From assembly GCF_046097105.1 (NCBI RefSeq), contig NZ_CP175562.1:1860001-1924000 (forward strand): a stretch of 64,000 nucleotides of DNA, written 5' to 3'. This document shows positions 54,372 through 62,705 of the stretch, one piece after another (the stretch's first letter is position 1; every line of letters starts with the position of its first letter). The notes under the pieces are model-generated. The model searched no databases, was not told the origin of the DNA, and saw only the letters and a list, made by a program, of their open reading frames with translations. The DNA comes from Natroniella sp046097105. GTDB lineage: Bacteria; Bacillota; Halanaerobiia; Halobacteroidales; Halobacteroidaceae. Both the position numbers and the translations under genes were made by a program.

Positions 54372-56961
54372 CTCTTTCTCCCCTTTCAATTTCCTTCATT
54401 TTATTCCAATTATCACCATATTTTAGGTCAACCTCTAACTCAACCTCTAACTCAACTACTTGCTCCATCTTTTCCCTTATCAGCTGAGCAACCTCATCTA
54501 ATTCAGCAGTAGGAGCTTCTAAAACCAATTCATCATGAACCTGTAATAAGATCTGACTACTAAACTCTCCTTTAGCAATTGAGTTAAAGACGTCTATCAT
54601 CGCTAATTTCATAATATCAGCTGCTGTTCCTTGAATTGGAGTATTAATTGCCATTCTTTCTGCAAAACTACGCTGGTGATAATTCTTACTATTTATCTGC
54701 GGCAAATAACGCTTTCGATTAAAGATTGTGGTAACATAACCTTCCTTTTTAGCTTGTGCAATTGTATTATCAATATACCTCTTAACCTTTGGATAACGCT
54801 TAAAATAAAGCTCAATATACTCTTTAGCTTCTTGATTGCTGATATTAAGCCGCTTAGCTAATCCCCAATCACTGATCCCGTAGGCAATTCCAAAATTGAC
54901 GGCTTTAGCTTTGCGCCGCTCTTCCCGACCAACTTCATCTAGGGCCAACCCAAAGATCTCACTAGCAGTCTTAGTATGGATATCAACCCCCTGCTGATAA
55001 GCTTCCTTCAACCCTTCATCCTGAGAGATATGGGCCAACACCCTCAGCTCTATTTGAGAATAGTCAGCAGCTAATAACTGCTTACCTTCCTCAGCAACAA
55101 AGACCTGTCTAATCTCACGTCCTTGCTCAGTTCTGATCGGAATATTTTGTAGATTAGGCTCTGCACTGCTTAAACGTCCAGTCGCAGTTACCAACTGATT
55201 AAATGTAGTATGGATCCTGCCAGTCTTTTGCTTTATATAATCACTCAATGGATCAACATAAGTCGACTTTAACTTAGTATAGGTTCGATATTCAGAAATC
55301 AACGGAATAATCTTATGTTGGCCCTTCAATTTCTCTAAAACACTAGCACTGGTCGAATAACCTGTCTTCGTCCTTTTAATTACAGGTAAGCCTAACTTTT
55401 CAAATAAGATGCCCCCTAATTGTTTCGGTGAGTTGAGATTAAACTCCTCCCCAGCCAATTGATAAGCCCGTTCTTCTAAATCAGCAATCTTTTCAGCCAA
55501 CTTAGTCGATAATCGCTCCAACTCTTCAGAACTGACCTTAATCCCTGCCAGCTCCAATTGAGCCAACATACTGACCAATGGCAACTCAACCTCTCTAAAT
55601 AATGATAACAATTCATTCTTCTCTAATTTAGGAACTAACTTCTCTTCTAAATCAAACAAAAGACTAGTCTTTAAGACCAATGACTCTTCTTCTGTAACAT
55701 CTTCAATCTCTCGTTGCAGGTGGCTTACTACCAACTCTTCAAATTCCTTCTCCTTTTCACTAGGCTTTAAGAGGTAATCAGCTACCAATGGCTCAAAACT
55801 AAGTTTCTTAGTTTCAATTCCTTGCTGTAACAAATATCTGACCTGCTCTTTAGCCTCTACCATCAAAACTTCCTTAGTTGTGAAAATATCTTCTAACCAA
55901 TTCAGTAACTTATCGGCAGTCAGCTTACAATAAAAGCTTTGTTCTGAAGTAGCTACTGCAACACCTACTAAATTCTGTTCTAACTTTGGCCCATTCAAAT
56001 CCAAAGTTATAGCAATCTGGTCAGTTAGAGCCATCTTTTCTAACTCTTTTTGGCTTTCGATCAACTGATAATCAGCTATTTCTAACTTTTGATGACCACC
56101 TATCTGCGAGATCAAGCTACTAAATTCCAAATCCATAAATAGATCATAAACTCGCTGATTCTTATAATCCGATAAAACCAATCCAGAAAAATCAACCTCT
56201 AGTGGTACATCAACCTTTATTTCTGCTAACTTCTTACTAAGTTTGGCCCTATCTGCTTGCTCTCTTAAGGTAGCTTTTCGCTTTTTACCCCCTACTTGAT
56301 CTATATTAGCCAAGACATTCTCTAAAGAACCAAACTCTTTTAATAATTTAGTAGATGTCTTCTTACCAATCCCATCAACACCAGGAATATTATCAGATTT
56401 ATCACCCATTAACCCCTTCTTATCAATTAACTGTCGTGGCTCTAATTCATATTCCTCTCTAAACTTTTCTAAATCATAATCAACAATATCACTGATTCCC
56501 CGCTTATTATACATCACTTTGATATTCTCAGTAATCAATTGTAAATTATCCCGATCACCGGTTACAATTGTAACCTGATAGCCTTCCTCTTCTGCTTTCT
56601 GGGCTAAAGTCCCGATTAAATCATCCGCTTCATACCCTTCCTTTTCAAAGATCGGCACTTCTAATGCCCCTAAGACCTCTTTAGCTATTCTAAATTGAGG
56701 CTTCAACTCATCAGGTGTCTCTTTACGATTCCCTTTATACTCTTCATATTCCTGATGCCGAAATGTAGGGGCTGCTAAATCAAAAGCAACTCCTAATAAA
56801 TCCGGCTTTCTCTCTTCTAATAAACTGAATAACATCCTAGTAAAACCAAAGACAGCATTGGTCACCGTCCCATCAGATTTGGTCAAAGTAGTCGGTAAAG
56901 CATAAAAAGCACGATACAGCAAACTATTCCCATCCAGTAAATATAATTCTTGTTCTTTCAA
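54358..56961 (-). CDS. polA: DNA polymerase I
   Basis: 867 residues: 5'-nuclease domain (about 1-290, with DLAAPTFRHQEYEEYKGNR and GDKSDNIPGVDGIG), a proofreading-like middle domain, and a full polymerase domain (motif A DYSQIELRVLAH, O helix RRKAKAVNFGIAYG, motif C VHDELVLEA). In the middle domain the first exonuclease motif reads TLDLNGP where active enzymes have a DTE-type motif, so proofreading is probably lost, as in several Firmicute Pol I. The TTG start follows AGGAGG by 9 nt. Confidence 0.97.
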   Translation of the reverse strand: MKEQELYLLDGNSLLYRAFYALPTTLTKSDGTVTNAVFGFTRMLFSLLEERKPDLLGVAFDLAAPTFRHQEYEEYKGNRKETPDELKPQFRIAKEVLGALEVPIFEKEGYEADDLIGTLAQKAEEEGYQVTIVTGDRDNLQLITENIKVMYNKRGISDIVDYDLEKFREEYELEPRQLIDKKGLMGDKSDNIPGVDGIGKKTSTKLLKEFGSLENVLANIDQVGGKKRKATLREQADRAKLSKKLAEIKVDVPLEVDFSGLVLSDYKNQRVYDLFMDLEFSSLISQIGGHQKLEIADYQLIESQKELEKMALTDQIAITLDLNGPKLEQNLVGVAVATSEQSFYCKLTADKLLNWLEDIFTTKEVLMVEAKEQVRYLLQQGIETKKLSFEPLVADYLLKPSEKEKEFEELVVSHLQREIEDVTEEESLVLKTSLLFDLEEKLVPKLEKNELLSLFREVELPLVSMLAQLELAGIKVSSEELERLSTKLAEKIADLEERAYQLAGEEFNLNSPKQLGGILFEKLGLPVIKRTKTGYSTSASVLEKLKGQHKIIPLISEYRTYTKLKSTYVDPLSDYIKQKTGRIHTTFNQLVTATGRLSSAEPNLQNIPIRTEQGREIRQVFVAEEGKQLLAADYSQIELRVLAHISQDEGLKEAYQQGVDIHTKTASEIFGLALDEVGREERRKAKAVNFGIAYGISDWGLAKRLNISNQEAKEYIELYFKRYPKVKRYIDNTIAQAKKEGYVTTIFNRKRYLPQINSKNYHQRSFAERMAINTPIQGTAADIMKLAMIDVFNSIAKGEFSSQILLQVHDELVLEAPTAELDEVAQLIREKMEQVVELEVELEVDLKYGDNWNKMKEIERGERDVIN

Positions 56962-57292
56962 TTATTACAACCTCCTTAATATATATGCCTTACTAGCAAT
57001 TAATTAGCCTTAATTTTTATGTGATTTAAGATAATTCTGAACCTAAATTTAATTTAACGTTTTAAACCTTACTCAAACTTAGACTTAGCCTTAAACTCAA
57101 GAACTTAAGCTAATAATTTTATTTCACCAAAAAACAGCTATCTCCTTTATTATCATACCCACTTTAGGTTGATAATATATAAACTGCCTACCTCTCCACA
57201 AATTACAATTAGAATTTGATAGATATTATCGATAAATTATGTTAAGATTTTAAGTACAGATAGACCATATTAGAGAGGAGTACTTACTAAGA
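56962..57292. other. 331-bp divergent intergenic region with hexamer array
   Basis: Lies between polA (minus) and the SLH gene (plus). It holds a TAAGTT-type array at 57064-57111 and AT-rich promoter-like words near 57216-57243 (TTGATA, TATGTT) too weak to call. Confidence 0.6.
57064..57111. repeat. TAAGTT-type hexamer array
   Basis: Units such as CCTTAC, TCAAACTTAGACTTAGCC and TTAAACTCAAG, then CTTAAGC, a single arm without the clear opposite arm seen at 19723 and 25797. Confidence 0.6.
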
Positions 57293-58492
57293 ATGCCGAA
57301 AAAAATTATACTATCAATTCTAACATTAATTCTAGTAGTCAGTTTTAGTTTACCTGTCATGGCTTTTCAACCACAAGATGTAGCTAATGATCACTGGGGA
57401 CTAAATTATATTAGTTCATTGCTTGATCAAGAGATTATGTATGTTTATAGTAATGGAAATTTTGAACCAAACCAAGCAATTACTCGAGGTGAATTTGCTT
57501 ATTCTTTAGCTAGAGCGATGGATTTAGAACCAGCTATCGTCTCAGAATTAACTGATATTAGTGATCATTCTGCTAAAGGTTATATTTCAGCTTTAGTTCA
57601 AGAAGAAATTATTACTGGTTATCCTGATCAGACTTTTAGACCACAAAACCCAATCACTAGAGCTGAAATTATTGCGATGCTCAGTCGAAGTTTAGAGCTT
57701 GACCAAAAAGAGAACAGTATTAAAGTTAAAGGTGATTATTATTCAGACCTTTCTGATGAATACTGGGCCAACGAACTGATCAACCTATCTTCTGAAATTG
57801 GAATGATCGATGGTTATCCTGATGGAACTTTTAGAGCAGACAATCATGTCACTCGAGCAGAAAGTGCAAAGTTATTGACCGAATTAATGAACTTTGAAGT
57901 AATTACAGGGGATATTGTGGAGACATATCCTATCTCAGGTAAAATCAGAGTCAATTCAGAACAAGGAACTGAAACAGTTGATATTGATCAAAACGGTTTA
58001 ATTGGTAGAAATAATCGAATGGTCGACTTAGATGAAATGCTAAAGTCAGACCAAGTATATTTACTCTTTGATCAAAATAGAAATAGAGCTACCTATGTTA
58101 AAGCTTATGGCTTAATTACCCAAGAAGATTTAGCTAGTCAAGCAAGCGAGTTAACTGGTGACTTCTTCAGCCCTGATGAATTAATCTCGATTGCTGATGG
58201 AGACTGGCAAAGTGTTACACCACGATTACGACAAGAGGTAACTAACAATTTACTTGAAGAAGGGCTATCAACTGAAGAGGTAACTGCTTTATTGAATACT
58301 GATTGGGATCAATTAGAAGATTTAAGTAGAGAGCGTTTAATAGAATCCATCTCTATCAGTACCAAAATCTCAACTGCTTTAATTGAAGCAGCTATCGAAC
58401 AAGACTGGGATAAAGCACAGGATTTAGCTAGACAAGATGCTATTAACTCGGCAGTTACACAGATTTTAACTAGTAGTTCTTTATTATCCTAA
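57293..58492 (+). CDS. S-layer homology (SLH) domain protein
   Basis: 399 residues, exported: signal peptide about 1-24 ending VMAF. Three SLH repeats follow (about 28-75, 86-140, 148-200), with NGNFEPNQAITRGEFA, PDQTFRPQNPITRAEI and PDGTFRADNHVTRAES. SLH domains bind pyruvylated wall polymers and anchor proteins to peptidoglycan. The rest is an acidic domain of unknown function with two alike helical stretches (about 330-399). No beta-barrel part is seen, so it is not an OmpM-type porin. Plus strand, with its own terminator. Confidence 0.92.
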   Translation: MPKKIILSILTLILVVSFSLPVMAFQPQDVANDHWGLNYISSLLDQEIMYVYSNGNFEPNQAITRGEFAYSLARAMDLEPAIVSELTDISDHSAKGYISALVQEEIITGYPDQTFRPQNPITRAEIIAMLSRSLELDQKENSIKVKGDYYSDLSDEYWANELINLSSEIGMIDGYPDGTFRADNHVTRAESAKLLTELMNFEVITGDIVETYPISGKIRVNSEQGTETVDIDQNGLIGRNNRMVDLDEMLKSDQVYLLFDQNRNRATYVKAYGLITQEDLASQASELTGDFFSPDELISIADGDWQSVTPRLRQEVTNNLLEEGLSTEEVTALLNTDWDQLEDLSRERLIESISISTKISTALIEAAIEQDWDKAQDLARQDAINSAVTQILTSSSLLS

Positions 58493-58499
58493 ATCATTA

Positions 58500-58530
58500 A
58501 ACAGCTAAGGCATCTGCCTTAGCTGTTTTT
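58500..58530 (+). terminator. Terminator shared by the SLH gene and the convergent DUF3793 gene
   Basis: AACAGCTAAGGCA with TGCCTTAGCTGTT and a plus-strand T-run. The last codons of the minus-strand gene (ending at 58505) lie inside the hairpin. Confidence 0.9.
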
Positions 58531-59119
58531 CGTGTGAAATATTACTTATATTTTGAAGTTGATCTAACCTTCTACTAAAATGATCTCTAGCTAAATCAAA
58601 CTTATTCTTTTGTAATGATGAAATAGTCTTATCACCATATACCTTCCAACCTTTCCTAGAAGTAAGTGGTAAATCATTATAACCCATAAAACCTAAAACA
58701 TCTTTCAGCGGATAACCAAGAAAGATACCAATCTCATGCGGAAAATCTTCATTACCTAACTCATGCCCTTTCAACTTAGTAACTAACAGATCAAGATATA
58801 GCTTTAAGCTATATTGTTTAGGATAGCCCAGCCTCTTCAAAAAATCAATTACTTTCCCATTATCTAACTGTCTATTTAAAGTAGCATGATGATAAAATAG
58901 GATTTTTCTGCGATTGACTCCTTTGTTTAATTCGACAAAATTTAGTTGCTCATAATGATCTAAGAACTTATTTTTACATCTTTTCCAAAGTTCATAATTA
59001 TCTTCAGCTACCTTTATATTCTTTATTTCAGCAGGTTTGGCCCCCATTATTGTAGCTCCAATACTTTCTAAAGTATATCTAATAAAATCAGTTTCTAAAT
59101 TCTTATTTAAGTTATTCAT
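58505..59119 (-). CDS. DUF3793-family protein
   Basis: 204 residues, function unknown. Matches the Firmicute DUF3793 pattern: ATIMGAKPAEI near the N-terminus, RRKILFYHHATLNRQL in the middle, FPHEIGIFLGYPLKDVLGFMGY and WKVYGD near residues 128-165. No signal or membrane segment. In other anaerobes such genes lie near iron or flavodoxin genes (general recollection), which is not the case here. It converges with the SLH gene and its last codons lie in the shared terminator. Confidence 0.85.
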   Translation of the reverse strand: MNNLNKNLETDFIRYTLESIGATIMGAKPAEIKNIKVAEDNYELWKRCKNKFLDHYEQLNFVELNKGVNRRKILFYHHATLNRQLDNGKVIDFLKRLGYPKQYSLKLYLDLLVTKLKGHELGNEDFPHEIGIFLGYPLKDVLGFMGYNDLPLTSRKGWKVYGDKTISSLQKNKFDLARDHFSRRLDQLQNISNISHEKQLRQMP

Positions 59120-59275
59120 AACTTCATCTCCAGTAGTATAAATTAATTCATTTGCTAGTTTACCTATACCACATCTAATTAATTCATAAGGAGCAATTAA
59201 TTTATTAGTTAAAGACTTAACTTAATTGACTTAACTTTCTCTAGATTATACTTTAAAATAAGTTGAAATTTATCC

Positions 59276-59304
59276 TTGCAATTCAAAAACCAATATGTTA
59301 TTAT
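59276..59304 (+). promoter_or_regulatory. Promoter of tRNA-Leu
   Basis: -35 TTGCAA (59276-59281) and -10 TATTAT (59299-59304) are 17 bp apart. The tRNA starts 22 bp downstream. Confidence 0.75.
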
Positions 59305-59326
59305 ATTAATTGTTGAACAGGAAAGA

Positions 59327-59414
59327 GCCGAAGTGGCGGAATTGGCAGACGCGCTGGATTCAAAATCCAGTGATCCTTGCGATCGTGTGGGTTCGACTCC
59401 CACCTTCGGCACCA
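59327..59414 (+). tRNA. tRNA-Leu (anticodon CAA)
   Basis: A class II tRNA with a long variable arm (TGATCCTTGCGATCGT). The acceptor GCCGAAG pairs with CTTCGGC, the anticodon loop is TTCAAAA (CAA, reading UUG), the T-loop TTCGACT, the discriminator A, and CCA is encoded (59412-59414). It stands alone with its own promoter and terminator, upstream of the putative restriction-modification genes. Confidence 0.96.
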
Positions 59415-59435
59415 TTTAACTTAATCAAGTACATA

Positions 59436-59480
59436 AAAACCCCTAAGAACCTTTGTTACTATTGAGGCCTTAGGGGTTTT
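59436..59480 (+). terminator. Terminator of tRNA-Leu
   Basis: AAAACCCCTAAG and CCTTAGGGGTTTT arms (59436-59447, 59468-59480), followed by CTGATTTCTG. It starts 22 bp after the tRNA. Confidence 0.85.
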
Positions 59481-59511
59481 CTGATTTCTGATATTTTGTC
59501 TAAAATTCTAT

Positions 59512-59543
59512 CTCGCCGACATTTCGCCGATAAAATAGTCGGT
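59512..59543. repeat. Short CGCCGA repeats after tRNA-Leu
   Basis: TCGCCGACAT, TTCGCCGATA and the reverse-oriented TAGTCGGTAA follow one another within about 32 bp. They are GC-richer than the surroundings. They could be protein-binding sites controlling the next gene or the remains of an integration site. Confidence 0.35.
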
Positions 59544-59636
59544 AATATCCAATACAGAATAATATAAATTATATCAAATCATAGATATAACACTGGAATA
59601 ATTTTTTAAAAAATTTAAAATCAGGAGGCTGATCAT

Positions 59637-60449
59637 ATGGAAAATGCTGTTAGGAAAATAAAGGAAATGATTGAAGGTGCTATTAGAACTGGAGGTGTAA
59701 AAGGTAAAAACAATTTAATTAGAAGTCACAAAATCATTAATTTAATACATAATACAGTTAAAGAAGATTTAATAAAAAAAGGAATCTCTCCTAATAGAAT
59801 AGTTCCTTCACCAGGAGAAAGCAAAGGAGAACTAAAGTTGTTTGGATTTTTAAAACCTAAAGATCAAGACGTATGTGTGTTACCTAATAATTTAGAACCC
59901 CAAGAAGAAACTCTAAAAAGTGGATTGAAACTAGGAAGAAAATGTCCTTATGGCAAAGAATATACAGAAAAAACTTTAACTATAAATGTTAGAAGTCAAT
60001 TGAGTAGCTTAGCTAAAAACTTTGATACTTTATATGAAAGAACTTTTGCAGAAGCACTTAATCTTCATGTAAGATGTCCTAAAATGGTGCTAGGTGAAAT
60101 TTATATGATTCCTGTATTTGAATATGACAACTCAGCAGCTAAAGAAAATAGAGTTGAATTCAAACCTAACAGCAGAGTAAATAGACATCTAAAAAAGTAT
60201 ATTAATGCCTTTCAAGCATTAAATAATAGAAACTTAAAAGGAAACAGTGAAGAATTTAAATATGAAAAGGTATGCCTTTTAATTGTAGACTTTAGTAAGG
60301 AAGTACCAAAAATATATAGTACTAATCAAGAACTTATAAATGATGGGCTCATTTCTGATTGTACAAATATTGATTTAAACGAATTGAACTTTAATAACTT
60401 TACTAATCATTTGATTAAAGTTTATAATTATCGATTTGGAAAGCTTTAA
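59637..60449 (+). CDS. Putative type II restriction endonuclease
   Basis: 270 residues, not securely recognised. It is called from context: it converges with a DNA adenine methyltransferase gene. A possible catalytic region is PGESKGELKLFGFLKPKDQDVCV (residues about 58-80, partly quoted), with acidic and Lys residues of the kind found in PD-(D/E)xK nucleases. RSQLSSLAKNFDTLYERTFAE and the Cys pair in KCPYGKE/VRCPK may be structural. AGGAGG is 8 nt before the ATG. The gene is AT-richer than its neighbours, as expected for transferred DNA. It could instead be another methylase-associated protein. Confidence 0.55.
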   Translation: MENAVRKIKEMIEGAIRTGGVKGKNNLIRSHKIINLIHNTVKEDLIKKGISPNRIVPSPGESKGELKLFGFLKPKDQDVCVLPNNLEPQEETLKSGLKLGRKCPYGKEYTEKTLTINVRSQLSSLAKNFDTLYERTFAEALNLHVRCPKMVLGEIYMIPVFEYDNSAAKENRVEFKPNSRVNRHLKKYINAFQALNNRNLKGNSEEFKYEKVCLLIVDFSKEVPKIYSTNQELINDGLISDCTNIDLNELNFNNFTNHLIKVYNYRFGKL

Positions 60450-60481
60450 AATCATTTTTTCAATAAATTACTAAAACATAC

Positions 60482-60516
60482 AAAAACCATCAAGAATTAA
60501 TTCTTGATGGTTTTTT
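60482..60516 (+). terminator. Bidirectional terminator between the convergent genes
   Basis: AAAAAACCATCAAGAATTAA-type arms (CCATCAAGAATT with its complement) flanked by A- and T-runs, about 35 bp past the nuclease stop. Confidence 0.9.
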
Positions 60517-60609
60517 AAGTGAATATACTGACGTTTGCATTAAAATTTAGCATTTAATAACGTTATAAAAAATTTAGTTAAAATATATAACAATAGGTTA
60601 CCAGAAGTT

Positions 60610-60641
60610 AAAAGAAGTAGACTTATAAGTCTACTTCTTTT
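60610..60641 (-). terminator. Terminator hairpin overlapping the methyltransferase 3' end
   Basis: A perfect palindrome (AAAAGAAGTAGACTTA and its complement). The methyltransferase stop (60623) lies inside it and the final KEVDL codons form one arm. Confidence 0.75.
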
Positions 60642-62488
60642 AATCTATAAGCATTTATTAAAAATTCATCTAATTCTTTTTTTGACATGGTTCTGATTTT
60701 ATTTAGCTCTTCTTCAGAAAAATAAGGAATTGTAAAACTTTTTATAAAGTTCTTTTGGTAGCAGTATTTAGCTCCCGAAAGTGCAGTACTAGTCTTTCTA
60801 ACAAAATAATTCATAACAACAGAATTTAAAACCTTTTGCAAAACATCTATATTTTCTTCTAAAGATAATAAATGAAATCCTTTCAGTAGTTTAGCTTTTT
60901 TAATATCTTTATAATATAATCCATATCCATTGGTAAATAATGATTCTGTATTGGTATCTTTTAAAAATCGTGGGTTTTCACTATGAGTAGGGACTAATAA
61001 TTTTATTCCAAATCTATTTATCCCTTGCCTTCTTCCATATTTATACCATTTCTCTTCTGGAATTTTTCCTCCATCTCTCTTTAAAAGTATATCTTTATGC
61101 TGTAATAGATAATTATATGTATTGCTATATTCGGTAGATAAATTTTCTTCTGAAATTAATTCTGCTTTCCCTTTTTTTATCTTATAAGGGAAAATAATTC
61201 TTTTTTTGTTAGATTGTAGATCTTTTTGAGAATTGATTTTTGTTATTTTTACAACAGGAACAGTTATTTGTTTTTCTATTTTTGTACCATCTTCTTTTAT
61301 ATAATAATCTTCAGTTTCTTCTATATAATCTACAAAATAAACTGCATCTTTTTGAGTTGCTATACCTACTCTAATATCCACTATTTCATCTAAAGGGGTT
61401 CCTATACTTTCAATATTATTAATATTTTTTCTTTCTTTTTGTTTAAGTAATCTCCATTTTCTAGATTTCAATTTATTAATAGGATTCTTTGCAAACTCTA
61501 AATCATTTAAAAAATCTATTATTTCTTGATTATTTTCTATTTTAGAATATTTAATTATTTCATTTTCATTCTTAGATAATAATGTTATTGCAGTATAAGT
61601 TTGTACGTTTTCAAAGACTAATTTATGAGAAAAGTCAATTATTTTTTTTATACTCTTTTGATTTTGAAAGTATTTCCTTAATGGCTTAGCAGCTTTAGTT
61701 GTAAAATAATTATTTGGTGTTATATAAATAACTCTTCCTTTTTCATTTATTATATTATATGCAATCTCAAAAAAAGGAAAGTACAAATTATAACTTCCTT
61801 TTTTAGTAGTCTCCCAATCCTCATTTAATCTACCTCTTAATTCCTCAGATAAATCTTGATACTTTACATAAGGTGGATTTCCTAAAACATTATCAAAAGT
61901 ACAATTAAATAGTTCATTGATATTACTTTCCAAACTATTTTTACATTTTAAATTAAATGAATTTATATCTAATTTTTCTTTTTCCATACAAGCATAAAGA
62001 GATAATATAATTTTACTTCTTCTAATATTATATTCTAAAATATCGATTCCATATATATTTTCTTTTACAATATCATTAATAGGCTTATTAAATTTTTCTT
62101 TATAATACCTGACCAATCCTATTAAAAAAGCTCCAGAGCCACAACTAATATCAATATTTTTATCATCCTTCTGCGGAGCTATTATATCAATCATTTTGTT
62201 TACTATGTATGGAGGAGTAAAAAAAGCACCATTAACTTTCCTATCGCCTTCTGGTATTAATAGTTCTAAATGATTCTCTAAGTGTTCTAAATCATTTATC
62301 ATTTGCAAGTGTTCAATTTCATCTTGAAGATTATCATCCTCATTAAAGCCACTAAAATAATTTTCTAAAAAAGCACTATATTTAATATCTATCTTATTAT
62401 TTTTTATAAAATAATAAACTAAGTTTTTTTCTAATTCAATTAAATCATAATTATTTGCTACCATACTATTCAATTTAGATTTATTCAC
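60623..62488 (-). CDS. Adenine-specific DNA methyltransferase (type II, Eco57I/TaqI-like)
   Basis: 621 residues. Motif X region NGAFFTPPYIVNKMIDI (about 107-123), motif I DISCGSGAFL, and the N6-adenine catalytic motif IV NPPYVKY (about residue 204). The C-terminal part (about 350-600) should be the target recognition domain. Transfers methyl from SAM to adenine in a sequence not predictable here. GTG start with AGGAG 8 nt upstream. It is strongly AT-rich and converges with the putative restriction gene. Confidence 0.9.
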   Translation of the reverse strand: MNKSKLNSMVANNYDLIELEKNLVYYFIKNNKIDIKYSAFLENYFSGFNEDDNLQDEIEHLQMINDLEHLENHLELLIPEGDRKVNGAFFTPPYIVNKMIDIIAPQKDDKNIDISCGSGAFLIGLVRYYKEKFNKPINDIVKENIYGIDILEYNIRRSKIILSLYACMEKEKLDINSFNLKCKNSLESNINELFNCTFDNVLGNPPYVKYQDLSEELRGRLNEDWETTKKGSYNLYFPFFEIAYNIINEKGRVIYITPNNYFTTKAAKPLRKYFQNQKSIKKIIDFSHKLVFENVQTYTAITLLSKNENEIIKYSKIENNQEIIDFLNDLEFAKNPINKLKSRKWRLLKQKERKNINNIESIGTPLDEIVDIRVGIATQKDAVYFVDYIEETEDYYIKEDGTKIEKQITVPVVKITKINSQKDLQSNKKRIIFPYKIKKGKAELISEENLSTEYSNTYNYLLQHKDILLKRDGGKIPEEKWYKYGRRQGINRFGIKLLVPTHSENPRFLKDTNTESLFTNGYGLYYKDIKKAKLLKGFHLLSLEENIDVLQKVLNSVVMNYFVRKTSTALSGAKYCYQKNFIKSFTIPYFSEEELNKIRTMSKKELDEFLINAYRLKEVDL

Positions 62489-62633
62489 TAATAAAACTCC
62501 TTTTTATTATAATTAATGCTCTTTTAATAACTAAAACAAATTATAACAAATACTAATATTAATAGCAAACTAACTATGACATTACCAGCAAAATATAAAT
62601 TATAAATTAAAATAATTCATTTTTGTTTAACTA

Positions 62634-62664
62634 AAAACCTCTAAGTATTTAACTCAGAGGTTTT
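62634..62664 (-). terminator. Terminator of purC
   Basis: AAAACCTCTAAG and CTCAGAGGTTTT (one G-T pair) around an AT loop; the minus strand continues TTTAGTTAAAC. It is about 40 bp past the purC stop. Confidence 0.8.
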
Positions 62665-62705
62665 CTTGTCTCTTATCAACTTTTTATAAATAGATTTATG
62701 CAATC

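Noticed and set aside
59209..59415. Minus-strand open frame of 68 codons
   Set aside because: It covers the tRNA-Leu gene and its promoter; the protein sequence is the tRNA read backwards.
59415..62705. Integrated element bounded by a duplicated tRNA-Leu end
   Set aside because: I looked for a second copy of the tRNA 3' end before purC and found none, and there is no integrase gene. Transfer remains possible but no element can be drawn.
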